DNA of 64,000 nucleotides, taken from assembly GCF_002803075.1 (NCBI RefSeq), contig NZ_NNBK01000005.1, positions 96,412-160,411 on the forward strand, written 5' to 3'. The DNA is from Streptomyces sp. CB01373. Its GTDB lineage: Bacteria > Actinomycetota > Actinomycetes > Streptomycetales > Streptomycetaceae. The first letter of the stretch is position 1. Every line of letters begins with the position of its first letter. The notes below the pieces were generated by a model that saw only the letters and a list, made by a program, of their open reading frames with translations, did not search any database and was not told the origin of the DNA. Positions 30,854 through 39,570 of this stretch are shown here, in pieces. The position numbers and the translations under genes are program-made.

Positions 30854-32157
30854 GGGTCGCGCTGCCCCGGTGGGCGGGGACGCTCGCGGTGAAGGCCGCG
30901 GCCTTCATCACGGTGATGTGCTGCGCGCTCGCCGCGCTGCTCGGCGTCCTCGTGCACGTCTCGGTGACCGACCAGACCGTCGGCCAGGCGCGCGCCCTCG
31001 CCCTGTCCCGGCTGAAGGACGCCACGACCGCGTTCGAGTCCGGCGACACGCTGCTGCCGGGCGCAGGCGTCGACCCGGAGGGGTTGCCGGAGCGGCTGCG
31101 GCGGCTGGCGGCGAACGGGCAGCGCGGCACGATGGTCGACGTGCACCAGGGGCGGCCCACGATGTGGGCGGCCGGGCCCGCGGACCGGGGGCAAACGCTG
31201 GCCGTGGCGGTGGACTACTCGCAGCAGGCCCGCACCATCGACGCGCTGGACCAGTCCATCCTGTGGTCGTCGATGCTGGCGATCGGGGCGACGCTGCTGG
31301 TCGGCGCGTTCGCGGTGACCCGGGTGACCCGGCGGCTGCACGCCACCGCGCGCGTGGCCCGGCGGATCAGCGCGGGCGACCTGGACGCGCGCGTGCACGA
31401 TCCGCTGGCGCGGGACGCGTCGCGTCCGCACGACGAGGTGGCCGCGGTCGCCGCGGCGCTGGACTCCATGGCGGCGTCGCTCCAGGGCAAGCTGCTGGCC
31501 GAGCAGCGGTTCACCGCGGATGTGGCGCACGAGCTGCGCACCCCGCTGACCGGGCTGCACGCGGCGGCCGAACTGCTGCCACCGGGCCGCCCCACCGAAC
31601 TGGTGCGCGACCGGGTGGCCGCGCTGCGCACGCTCACCGAGGACCTGCTGGAGATCTCCCGGCTGGACACCGGGAGGGAACGGCCGGCCCTGGACGCCGG
31701 GCACCTGAGCTCGGTGGCGGAGCGAGCGGTGCGGGCGGCGGGGGCCGCGGCCGGGGCGGAGACGCAGGTCAGGGTCGTACGGGATGTGTATGTGGAGACC
31801 GACCGGCGGCGGCTGGAGCGGGTGCTGGGCAATCTGGTCGCCAACGCGCACGGCCACGGCCGGCCGCCGGTGGTGCTGACCGTCGACGGGCCGGTGGTCA
31901 GCGTGCGGGACCACGGCGACGGCTATCCGGAGTACCTCGTGGCGCACGGGCCGCAGCGCTTCCGCACGGAGGGCGGCGCGACCGGGCACGGGCTCGGGCT
32001 GACGATCGCCCTGGGCCAGGCGGAGGTGCTGGGCGCCCGGCTGGAGTTCGCCAACGCGCAGGACGGCGGGGCGGTGGCGACCCTGACGCTCCCTCAGACA
32101 CCGCCCGCTCCCTCCGGAGCCCCCGCCCCTGGAAGGACCATGCCCACACCTGAATGA
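30850..32157 (+). CDS. Orphan membrane sensor histidine kinase
   Basis: This 435-residue protein has two membrane segments (about 12-35 and 135-155) bounding an extracytoplasmic domain, then a HAMP linker, an H-box FTADVAHELRTPLTGLH and an N-box LGNLVANAHGHG. G2-like GHGLGLTIA completes the catalytic ATPase. It should autophosphorylate on the H-box histidine. No response regulator gene lies within 2 kb, so it is an orphan kinase coupled to the upstream lipoprotein. The start is ATG 30850, overlapping the lipoprotein stop. Confidence 0.9.
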   Translation: MRVALPRWAGTLAVKAAAFITVMCCALAALLGVLVHVSVTDQTVGQARALALSRLKDATTAFESGDTLLPGAGVDPEGLPERLRRLAANGQRGTMVDVHQGRPTMWAAGPADRGQTLAVAVDYSQQARTIDALDQSILWSSMLAIGATLLVGAFAVTRVTRRLHATARVARRISAGDLDARVHDPLARDASRPHDEVAAVAAALDSMAASLQGKLLAEQRFTADVAHELRTPLTGLHAAAELLPPGRPTELVRDRVAALRTLTEDLLEISRLDTGRERPALDAGHLSSVAERAVRAAGAAAGAETQVRVVRDVYVETDRRRLERVLGNLVANAHGHGRPPVVLTVDGPVVSVRDHGDGYPEYLVAHGPQRFRTEGGATGHGLGLTIALGQAEVLGARLEFANAQDGGAVATLTLPQTPPAPSGAPAPGRTMPTPE

Positions 32158-32298
32158 CGGCCCGGATGACGGCCCCTCAGACGGCGGCGCCCCGATGGCC
32201 CAGCGTGACGGGCCCCCGGAATGCGGTGCTCCTAATGTGGCGGTTAGTCAGCTCTGTCCGGCCTCGATGGGCTTCGCCACTTCAGGTGGAGGTACTCC

Positions 32299-32802
32299 AT
32301 GTCCCTGCGCTCCCCCCTCATCCGACTGGCCGTGGCGGCCGCCACCGGCGCACTCCTCTCCGCGGCCGCCGCGGCACCCGCCATCGCCGACGACGGCCGG
32401 AGCGGTCACCGGGCAGCGACCCCCCGACACAGCACGACCCCCGCCCACGGCACCACGCCCGAGCACAGCACGACCCCCGCACACGGCACGACACCCGAGC
32501 ACGGCACCATGCCCGAGCACAGCACGGCCCGGCAGAACAGCGGCGCCCCCGACCACCCCCGCCCGCGCTTCACCCGGGGCGTCGTCACGGCCCGCGGCGG
32601 GCTCGCCCTGCGCACCCGCCCCGACCTCGACAGCCGGGTGCTGCGGCTGGCCCGGCCGGGCCGGCTCGTGTGGATCTTCTGCAGGACCCTGGGCGAGCCG
32701 GTCGACGGCACCCGGGTGTGGTACCTCCTCTCGGACGGCGTCTGGGCGTGGGGCTCGGCGCGGTACATCGCCACCATCGGGCCCACGCCACGCTGGTGCT
32801 GA
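32299..32802 (+). CDS. Secreted SH3-domain protein with a Thr/Pro/His repeat
   Basis: This 167-residue protein begins with a signal peptide (cleavage after about AIA-DD, residue 30). A spacer of 12-residue TTPAHGTTPEH-like units (44-75) follows, then a bacterial SH3 domain (about 93-160; GLALRTRPDLDSRVLRLARPG and VDGTRVWYLLSDG). Bacterial SH3 domains bind peptidoglycan or other wall polymers. The closing Cys (TPRWC) and Cys in FCRTLG may form a disulfide. The ATG follows GGAGG. It probably acts in the cell wall. Confidence 0.85.
   Translation: MSLRSPLIRLAVAAATGALLSAAAAAPAIADDGRSGHRAATPRHSTTPAHGTTPEHSTTPAHGTTPEHGTMPEHSTARQNSGAPDHPRPRFTRGVVTARGGLALRTRPDLDSRVLRLARPGRLVWIFCRTLGEPVDGTRVWYLLSDGVWAWGSARYIATIGPTPRWC
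32428..32520 (+). repeat. Tandem coding repeat in the SH3-protein spacer
   Basis: A 36-base unit encoding HSTTPAHGTTPE occurs twice in a row, followed by a degraded half copy (HGTMPEH). Length variation between strains is likely. Confidence 0.7.
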
Positions 32803-32845
32803 CCAGCAGGGCGGACAGGACGCGCCTTTTGGGTAGGTTCCGGAC

Positions 32846-34207
32846 ATGACCCAGGCCGGAATCCCCGTGGCGGCGGCCGCCCCGTCCGCGCCCGCCGTCC
32901 GCCTCCCCCGGCGCCGCGGTGTCGAACTCTCCCTCATCGTCCTCGCCGTCCTGCTGCCGGTGTGCGGCTACTGCGCCGTCGGCCTGGCGAGGAACGGCAC
33001 CGTCCCGCCCGGCGCCGCCGGCTACGGCGCCGGGCTCGGCGTGCTCGCGCTGGTCGCGCACATCGCGGTGCGCCTGTGCGCGCCCTACGCCGACCCGCTG
33101 CTGCTGCCCATCGCCGTCCTGCTCAACGGGCTGGGCCTGGTGCTGATCTACCGGCTCGACCTGGAGACACCGGGCGACGAGGCCGCACCCGCCCAACTGG
33201 TGTGGTCCACGCTGGGCGTGGGGCTGTTCATCCTGGTGGTGCTCGTGCTGCGCGACCACCGGTGGCTCCAGCGCTACGCCTACCTGTGTGTCGCCTCCAC
33301 GCTCGTCCTGCTCACGCTGCCCATCCTCTTCCCCGCCGTCAACGGCGCCCGGATCTGGATCCGGCTGGGCGGGTTCTCCATCCAGCCGGGCGAGTTCGCG
33401 AAGGTGCTGCTCGCGGTGTTCTTCGCCGCGTACCTGGCCGCCAACCGCGGGGCGCTGGCGTACAGCGGCCGCCAGGTGTGGCGGCTGCAACTGCCCACCG
33501 GGCGGGTGCTGGGGCCGGTAGTGACGATCTGGCTGCTGAGCGTCGTCGTCCTGGTCCTGGAACGCGACCTCGGCACCTCGCTGCTGTTCTTCGGCCTGTT
33601 CGTCGTCATGCTCTACGTGGCCACCGGCCGCACCGGCTGGATCGCGGTCGGACTGCTCCTCGCGGCGGCCGGTGCGGTCGCCGTCGGCCGGCTGGAACCG
33701 CACGTGCGCAGCCGGTTCGGGGAGTGGCTGCACCCGTTCGCGTCCATCGAGGCCGGTGAGGGGCCCGGCCAGGTGGCGCAGTCGCTGTTCTCGTTCGCGG
33801 CGGGCGGGTTGACCGGCACCGGCCTCGGCCTCGGCCACTCCACCCTCGTCGGCTTCGCCGTCAAGTCGGACTTCATCCTGGCCACCGCCGGGGAGGAACT
33901 GGGTCTGGCCGGGCTGTCCGCGGTCTTCCTGCTGTACGCACTGCTCGTCGAGCGCGGCTACCGGGCGGGCCTCGCCCTGCGCGACCCCTTCGGCCGGCTG
34001 CTCGCGATCGGGCTCGCCTCGCTCGTGGCGCTCCAGGTGTTCGTGATCGCGGGCGGGGTGACCGGCCTGATCCCGCTGACCGGTCTCGCGATGCCGTTCC
34101 TGGCCCAGGGCGGCTCGTCGGTCGTGACCAACTGGACGATCGTGGCGCTGCTGATCCGGGTGAGCCACGTGGCGCGCCGGGAGTACGACGGGACGCTGGC
34201 CCCATGA
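32846..34207 (+). CDS. FtsW/RodA/SpoVE-family peptidoglycan polymerase
   Basis: This 453-residue protein has about ten membrane segments. SEDS-family signatures include NGARIWIRLGGFSIQPGEFAK and the C-terminal GLIPLTGLAMPFLAQGGSS. SEDS proteins polymerise lipid II with a partner class B PBP, which is encoded directly downstream. This pair is not next to stk/pknB-type kinase genes, so it is probably an accessory copy rather than the main cell-shape pair. The ATG lies shortly after the SH3 gene. Confidence 0.93.
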   Translation: MTQAGIPVAAAAPSAPAVRLPRRRGVELSLIVLAVLLPVCGYCAVGLARNGTVPPGAAGYGAGLGVLALVAHIAVRLCAPYADPLLLPIAVLLNGLGLVLIYRLDLETPGDEAAPAQLVWSTLGVGLFILVVLVLRDHRWLQRYAYLCVASTLVLLTLPILFPAVNGARIWIRLGGFSIQPGEFAKVLLAVFFAAYLAANRGALAYSGRQVWRLQLPTGRVLGPVVTIWLLSVVVLVLERDLGTSLLFFGLFVVMLYVATGRTGWIAVGLLLAAAGAVAVGRLEPHVRSRFGEWLHPFASIEAGEGPGQVAQSLFSFAAGGLTGTGLGLGHSTLVGFAVKSDFILATAGEELGLAGLSAVFLLYALLVERGYRAGLALRDPFGRLLAIGLASLVALQVFVIAGGVTGLIPLTGLAMPFLAQGGSSVVTNWTIVALLIRVSHVARREYDGTLAP

Positions 34208-34226
34208 CCGGTGAGGAGGGGGTCCG

Positions 34227-35696
34227 TTGACCCGGTGCATCCGGCACGCCGCGGCCTTCTGCGTGGTCCTGCTGGTGGCGCTCCTGCTGAACGTCGCCTG
34301 GTTGCAGGTGCTCCGGAGCCCGGCCTACGGCGGCAATCCGGCCAACCGCCGCCCCACCATCGCCCGTTACCAGCAGCCGCGCGGCGAGATCCTGGTCGGC
34401 GGCCGGCCGGTCACCGGATCCAAGGACACCGGGGAGCAGCTTCGCTTCGAACGGACCTACACGGACGGGCCGTTGTACGCGCCGGTGACCGGCTTCGCCT
34501 CGCAGCTCTACGGGACGACGTTCCTGGAGCACTCCGAGGACGGGGTGCTGTCGGGCTCGGATCCGATGCTCGCGGGGTTCGGGCCGTGGCGGGGCTTCGC
34601 GGGCGGGCGGAGCCCGGGCGGCAACGTCGTGACGACGATCGATCCGGCCGCCCAGCGGGCCGCGTTCGAGGGGCTGGGTGGCCGCAAGGGAGCGGTCGCG
34701 GCGATCGAGCCGACGTCGGGACGGATCCTGGCGCTGGTGTCCACGCCCTCGTACGACCCCTCGCTGCTGTCCGGGAACAGGCCGGCGGTGTCGGCGGTGT
34801 GGGCGCGGCTGAACGAGGACCCGGAGCAGCCGATGCTGAACCGGGCGGTGCGGCAGACATATCCGCCGGGGTCGACGTTCAAGGTGGTCACCGCGGCGGC
34901 CGCGCTGGACGCGGGCGTGGTGCGGGACCTGGACGAGCCGACCGGCTCCCCCGACCCGTACCAGTTGCCGGGCACGACGACCTGGCTCTACAACGAGGCC
35001 GACGACTGCCGGGACGCCTCGCTGCGGCATGCGTTCGAGTGGTCGTGCAACACGGTGTTCGCGAAGCTGGGCGTGGACGTGGGCGTGCGGGGGATGCGGG
35101 CCGCTGCGGAGGGGTTCGGCTTCAACGACAAGGGGGTGAGGATTCCCTTCTCGGTGTCGCCGAGCACCTTCGACACCCGGGTGGACCGGGCACAGCTCGC
35201 CCTGTCGTCGATCGGCCAGTACAACACGCGGGCCACTCCGCTGCAGATGGCGATGGTGGCGGCGGCGGTCGCGAACGGCGGGCAGGTACGGACGCCGTAC
35301 CTCGTGGAGCGGACCACGCGCCAGAACGGCGGCACCGTGTCCGCGGCCGGCTCGCGGCCCGCCCGGCAGGTGATGCGTCCGACGACCGCGGCTCGGCTTC
35401 GGGAGCTGATGGCCGACGTGGTCACCGAGGGAACCGGCGGGAACGCGGCGATCCCCGGGGCCGTGGTGGGCGGCAAGACGGGCACCGCCCAGCACGGCCT
35501 GGGCAACGCCGGTACGCCGTACGCCTGGTTCGTCTCCTGGGCGCGGAACGACGACGACATGGCGCCGAGGGTCGCGGTCGCCGTGGTGGTGGAGGACGCG
35601 TCCGCGCGGCGGGGCGACATCAGCGGCGGCGGTACGGCGGCGCCGATCGCCAAGGCGGTGATGGAGAAGGTGCTGCACGCGCCGCCCGCAGGGTGA
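34227..35696 (+). CDS. Class B penicillin-binding protein (transpeptidase)
   Basis: This 489-residue protein has an N-terminal membrane anchor (about 7-27), a dimerisation/pedestal region and the penicilloyl-serine transpeptidase domain. The active site is PGSTFK, the SxN motif WSCNT and the third motif GGKTGTAQ. It cross-links peptidoglycan made by the SEDS partner upstream (gap 19 bases). The start is TTG 34227, preceded by GGAGGGGG; no ATG or GTG in the first 30 residues has a comparable site. It is outer-leaflet, membrane-bound. Confidence 0.94.
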   Translation: MTRCIRHAAAFCVVLLVALLLNVAWLQVLRSPAYGGNPANRRPTIARYQQPRGEILVGGRPVTGSKDTGEQLRFERTYTDGPLYAPVTGFASQLYGTTFLEHSEDGVLSGSDPMLAGFGPWRGFAGGRSPGGNVVTTIDPAAQRAAFEGLGGRKGAVAAIEPTSGRILALVSTPSYDPSLLSGNRPAVSAVWARLNEDPEQPMLNRAVRQTYPPGSTFKVVTAAAALDAGVVRDLDEPTGSPDPYQLPGTTTWLYNEADDCRDASLRHAFEWSCNTVFAKLGVDVGVRGMRAAAEGFGFNDKGVRIPFSVSPSTFDTRVDRAQLALSSIGQYNTRATPLQMAMVAAAVANGGQVRTPYLVERTTRQNGGTVSAAGSRPARQVMRPTTAARLRELMADVVTEGTGGNAAIPGAVVGGKTGTAQHGLGNAGTPYAWFVSWARNDDDMAPRVAVAVVVEDASARRGDISGGGTAAPIAKAVMEKVLHAPPAG

Positions 35697-35740
35697 GACG
35701 GGGGTGCCGGGAGCGGCCGGGGCCGCCCTAACGTTCGGGC

Positions 35741-36259
35741 ATGACGACTCCGGCATCGGTGTACGAACTCGCCCAGGTCAACATCTCCCGCCTCAACGCC
35801 CCATTGGACTCGCCCCGGTTGAAGGACTTCGTGGACGCGCTCGACCCGGTGAACGCCGACGCGGAGACCGCGGACGGTTTCGTCTGGCGGCTGAAGAGCG
35901 ACTCGGGCAACGCGACGGACGTGGCGGTCTTCGGTGACGCGTGGCTGATCGTCAACATGTCGGTATGGCGGGACACGAAGGCCCTGACGGCCTACATGTA
36001 CCGGGGCCGGCACCGGGAGATGCTCGCCCGCCGCCGGGAGTTCTTCGAGCGGCCGACGGAGGCGGTCACCGCGCTGTGGTGGGTTCCGGCGGGTCACCGT
36101 CCCACGGTGGCGGAGGCGGAGGAACGGCTCCTCCACCTCCGTGAACACGGTCCGGCCGAGTACGCGTTCACCCTGCGCGCGACGTTCCCGCCCCGGCGTG
36201 CGGTACCGGTGACCGGCGGGGTGCCCGAGGGGCCGGGTGATCAGCCGGTGAGGCGCTGA
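35741..36259 (+). CDS. DUF3291-family protein
   Basis: This 172-residue protein matches the DUF3291 layout: YELAQVNISRLNAPLDSP, then FVWRLKSDSGNA, WLIVNMSVWRDTKAL and TALWWVPAGHRPTV. The fold resembles ABM/dimeric ferredoxin-like proteins, suggesting a small-molecule-modifying or heme-degrading role, but no function is established. The stop overlaps the 3' end of the opposite-strand ferritin-like gene by 19 bases. Confidence 0.85.
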   Translation: MTTPASVYELAQVNISRLNAPLDSPRLKDFVDALDPVNADAETADGFVWRLKSDSGNATDVAVFGDAWLIVNMSVWRDTKALTAYMYRGRHREMLARRREFFERPTEAVTALWWVPAGHRPTVAEAEERLLHLREHGPAEYAFTLRATFPPRRAVPVTGGVPEGPGDQPVRR

Positions 36260-37353
36260 CCCTCCTCGATCGCCTCCTCCACCTCCGCGACCCGCTCCCG
36301 CTCCTCGACCGCGAAGCGTTCCGCGTCCAGTTTCTCGGCGATCTCCTCGTCCTGGGCCATGAGCTGGTCCAGGCTGGAGTCGCCCATCTCGAAGACGCCC
36401 ATGTCGACGTAGGCCTGCTGGAGGCGTTTGCCCCACAGGCCGATGTCCTTGACGCAGGGAACGATGCGGCTGAAGAGCAACTGGCGGAAGAGCTGGAGGA
36501 ATTCGGAGCGCTCGCTGAGCTCGTCGGCCTCCGCCCTGGGGATGCCGAAGTTCTCCAGGACCTCCACCCCGCGCAGGCGGTCGCGCATCAAGTAGCAGCC
36601 CTCGATGACGAATTCCTCGCGTTCGCGCAGTTCGGCGTCGGTGAGCTGCCGGTAGTGGTCGCGCAGGGCCATGCGGCCGAAGGCCACGTGCCGGGCCTCG
36701 TCCTGCATGACGTAGGCGAGGATCTGCTTGGGCAGGGGCTTGTTCGTGGTGTCGCGGATCATGCCGAAGGCCGCCAGGGCGAGGCCTTCGATCAGCACCT
36801 GCATGCCCAGGTACGGCATGTCCCAGCGGCTGTCGCGGAGGGTGTCGCCGAGGAGGGACTGGAGGTTGTCGTTGATCGGGTAGAGCATCCCGATCTTCTC
36901 GTGCAGGAAGCGGCCGTAGATCTCGGCGTGCCGGGCTTCGTCCATGGTCTGGGTCGCGGAGTAGAACTTGGCGTCCAGGTCGGGCACGGACTCCACGATC
37001 CGCGCGGCGCAGATCATCGCGCCCTGCTCGCCGTGCAGGAACTGGCTGAACTGCCAGGCCGCGAAGTGGCGGCGCAGCTCGCCCTTGTCCCGGTCGGTCA
37101 TCTTCGCCCAGTACGGGGTGCCGTAGAGGGTCATCGCCTCCTCGGGGGTGCCGAGCGGATCGTACGGGTCCACCTCCAGGTCCCAGTCGATCCGCTTCTG
37201 CCCGTCCCACTGCTTGTCCTTGCCCTTCTGGTAGAGGGCGAGGAGGCGGTCGCGGCCGTTGTCGTACTCCCAGCTGAAGCGAGCCGCGCCGGTCGCGGGG
37301 ACCTGCCAGTGCGAGTCACCCGGGTTCCTGGCGTACAGGTCGTAGGTCGGCAT
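36241..37353 (-). CDS. Ferritin-like diiron protein (putative N-oxygenase/monooxygenase)
   Basis: This 370-residue protein has paired helices with diiron-ligand motifs LHGEQ, TMDEARHAEIY and QDEARHVAFG (two ExxH). These fit the ferritin-like/AurF or R2-like class, which use O2 for hydroxylation, N-oxygenation or fatty-acid chemistry. It shares the LYGTPYWAKM block with the divergent gene at 37506, so the two are paralogous. The ATG at 37353 has only a close GGAG; nearby GTGs upstream are alternatives. The two genes share a 152-base promoter region. Confidence 0.85.
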   Translation of the reverse strand: MPTYDLYARNPGDSHWQVPATGAARFSWEYDNGRDRLLALYQKGKDKQWDGQKRIDWDLEVDPYDPLGTPEEAMTLYGTPYWAKMTDRDKGELRRHFAAWQFSQFLHGEQGAMICAARIVESVPDLDAKFYSATQTMDEARHAEIYGRFLHEKIGMLYPINDNLQSLLGDTLRDSRWDMPYLGMQVLIEGLALAAFGMIRDTTNKPLPKQILAYVMQDEARHVAFGRMALRDHYRQLTDAELREREEFVIEGCYLMRDRLRGVEVLENFGIPRAEADELSERSEFLQLFRQLLFSRIVPCVKDIGLWGKRLQQAYVDMGVFEMGDSSLDQLMAQDEEIAEKLDAERFAVEERERVAEVEEAIEEGQRLTG

Positions 37354-37505
37354 ACTCCGCAGGTTCACATGTAGACGCTGAGTCAACAAGTCGTGCGCGA
37401 GGCATTGACGGGCTTGCTGACAGGCAGTCTCATAAGAGACGGAGAACCTGACCGCCGGGTAACCGGCCGAGCCGGCCACATCCCGTACGACGAGGTGGGA
37501 CAGCC

Positions 37506-38444
37506 ATGACGACCGTGACGGAAGACGGCGCGCTCGCGGGCCTGCGCGACGCGCTCGGCCTGCTCAAGGACCGGGAGCAGGTGGCCGAGCGGCTGCTCGC
37601 CTCTTCCGCCAGGCACTCCTTCGACCCCGACAGGGAACTGGACTGGGACGCGCCCTTCGAGGAGGGCAAGTGGTTCTGGCCGCCGGAGCTGGTGTCGCTC
37701 TACGGCACGCCGCTGTGGAAGCGGATGGGCGAGGAGCAGCGGATCCTGCTGTCCCGGCACGAGGCCGCGGCGCTCGCCTCCCTCGGCATCTGGTTCGAGC
37801 TGATCCTCATGCAGCTCCTCGTACGGCACATCTACGACAAGGCGGCCACGAGCGCGCACGTGCGGTACGCGCTGACCGAGATCGAGGACGAGTGCCGGCA
37901 CTCGAAGATGTTCGCCCGCCTGATAGCGCGCGGCGACACGCCCTGGTACCCGGTGAGCCGGACGCACCAGAACCTCGGCCGGCTCTTCAAGACGATCTCC
38001 ACGACTCCCGGGTCCTTCACCGCGACCCTGCTGGGCGAGGAGGTCCTGGACTGGATGCAGCGGCTGACGTTCCCGGACGAGCGGGTGCAGCCGCTCGTCC
38101 GGGGCGTCACCCGCATCCACGTCGTGGAGGAGGCCCGCCATGTCCGGTACGCCCGCGAGGAGTTGCGCTGGCAGATGGTGACGGCGCCGAGGTGGTCGCA
38201 GGAGTTCACCCGGATCACCTCGGGCGAGTTCGCCCGGGTCTTCTCGATCGCCTTCGTCAACCCCGAGGTGTACACGAACGTGGGCCTCGACAAGCGGGAG
38301 GCGATGGCCCAGGTGAAGGCGAGCGGCCACCGGCGGGAGGTCATGCGGACGGGAGCGAGGCGTCTGACGGATTTCCTGGACGACATCGGCGTACTGCGCG
38401 GAGCGGGCCGCCGCCTCTGGCAGGCCTCGGGCCTCCTGCCCTGA
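37506..38444 (+). CDS. AurF-like diiron oxygenase
   Basis: This 312-residue protein has AurF-family diiron motifs EIEDECRHSKMF and VVEEARHVRYAREE, with further helical Glu and His in RHEAAALASLGIW and RVTRIH. AurF-type enzymes oxidise aryl-amines or other small substrates; the substrate here is unknown. It diverges from the larger ferritin-like gene with which it shares LYGTPLWKRM, so they probably act together or arose by duplication. A TetR gene follows and may control it. Confidence 0.88.
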   Translation: MTTVTEDGALAGLRDALGLLKDREQVAERLLASSARHSFDPDRELDWDAPFEEGKWFWPPELVSLYGTPLWKRMGEEQRILLSRHEAAALASLGIWFELILMQLLVRHIYDKAATSAHVRYALTEIEDECRHSKMFARLIARGDTPWYPVSRTHQNLGRLFKTISTTPGSFTATLLGEEVLDWMQRLTFPDERVQPLVRGVTRIHVVEEARHVRYAREELRWQMVTAPRWSQEFTRITSGEFARVFSIAFVNPEVYTNVGLDKREAMAQVKASGHRREVMRTGARRLTDFLDDIGVLRGAGRRLWQASGLLP

Positions 38445-38493
38445 AAAGCGCGGGCCCGGGTGGCGGCCGGGGCGGGCGATTACGCTGCTGGTC

Positions 38494-39153
38494 ATGAGCC
38501 CTGCCGCGTCCAGTCCCGCGTACCGCCGCCTCAGTGTCGAGGAGCGGCGGGCCCAGTTGCTCGACGCGGCGCTGTCGCTCTTCGCGCACCGGGCACCCGA
38601 GGAGGTGTCGCTGGACGACGTGGCCGAGGCGGCGGGGGTGTCGCGGCCGCTGGTGTACCGGTACTTCCCGGGCGGCAAGCAGCAGCTGTACGAGGCCGCC
38701 CTGCGATCCGCCGCCGAGGAGCTGCGGCACTGCTTCGACGAGCCGCAGGAGGGCCCGCCGCTGCCCCGCCTCGCCCGCGCCCTGGACCGTTACCTGGCCT
38801 TCGTCGACCAGCACGACGCCGGGTTCACCGCGCTGCTCCAGGGCGGCAGCGTGGCGGAGACCTCCCGGACGACGGCCATCGTGGACGGCGTGCGCCGGGC
38901 CGCCGCCGAGCGGATCCTGAGCCATCTGGAGGTCGCGGACCCCGGCCCCCGGCTGCGCATGACCGTGCGGATGTGGATCACGGCCGTGGAGGCCGCCTCC
39001 CTGATCTGGCTGGACGAGGAGAAACAGCCGCCCGCCGAGGAGCTGCGGGACTGGCTGGTCGAGCAGTTCGTGGCCGTGCTGACCGTGACCGCCGCCCGGG
39101 ACGCGCAGACCGCCGAGCTGGTGGGGCGCGCCCTGGCGCAGGCGGATGGCTGA
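38494..39153 (+). CDS. TetR-family transcriptional regulator
   Basis: This 219-residue protein has an N-terminal TetR helix-turn-helix (SLDDVAEAAGVSRPLVYRYF). An all-helical ligand-binding domain follows. It lies 50 bases after the AurF-like oxygenase gene in the same direction and is the best candidate to control it. The next gene's start overlaps its stop by eight bases. Confidence 0.9.
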   Translation: MSPAASSPAYRRLSVEERRAQLLDAALSLFAHRAPEEVSLDDVAEAAGVSRPLVYRYFPGGKQQLYEAALRSAAEELRHCFDEPQEGPPLPRLARALDRYLAFVDQHDAGFTALLQGGSVAETSRTTAIVDGVRRAAAERILSHLEVADPGPRLRMTVRMWITAVEAASLIWLDEEKQPPAEELRDWLVEQFVAVLTVTAARDAQTAELVGRALAQADG

Positions 39154-39466
39154 CACTGGTGCCGTGAAGAGCGAAAACACCCCCTTCGAGGGCGGCCCGA
39201 TGGACGGGCGGGTGCTGCCCGTGCTGGTGGGGCCCACCGGGAACCCGCCGAAGACCTACCGCATCCCGGTGCCGGACGCCGCCGGCGGCCCGCCGACCGT
39301 GCTCGTCTACCGGCGGGTGCCGCGCGGGCACAGCAAGCGCCTGGGACTGCCCAGGGGGTGGAAGTACGAGTTCGATCCCGAGGGCAGGAGCGGCGGCCGG
39401 CTGAAATGGCCGTGGTCCAAGCCGGAGCCACGGGGCGGCGGCGAGCCCGACACCACCGGCGGGTGA
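39146..39466 (+). CDS. Small conserved hypothetical protein
   Basis: This protein of up to 106 residues has a compact core (PKTYRIPVPDA, VLVYRRVPRGHSKR, WKYEFDPEG). It looks beta-rich and soluble. It has no known family that I can name. The ATG at 39146 overlaps the TetR stop, which suggests coupling, but it has no ribosome-binding site; GTG 39164 is an alternative. The end is Gly/Pro-rich. Confidence 0.65.
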   Translation: MADTGAVKSENTPFEGGPMDGRVLPVLVGPTGNPPKTYRIPVPDAAGGPPTVLVYRRVPRGHSKRLGLPRGWKYEFDPEGRSGGRLKWPWSKPEPRGGGEPDTTGG

Positions 39467-39570
39467 CGTCGTTGCGCCGTACGGCGCACCAACAGCACAG
39501 AAAGTCGGTTCATACGTCGAATCCTCACGTGCGGAGCGGAAACGCCGCCCGCAACACGGGAGGTGATGAC

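Noticed and set aside
32428..32520. CRISPR-like direct repeats
   Set aside because: They are in-frame codon repeats encoding a Thr/Pro/His spacer in a secreted protein.
39467..39570. A ydaO (c-di-AMP) riboswitch ahead of the NlpC/P60 gene
   Set aside because: The leader is too short, and the conserved riboswitch core could not be found.
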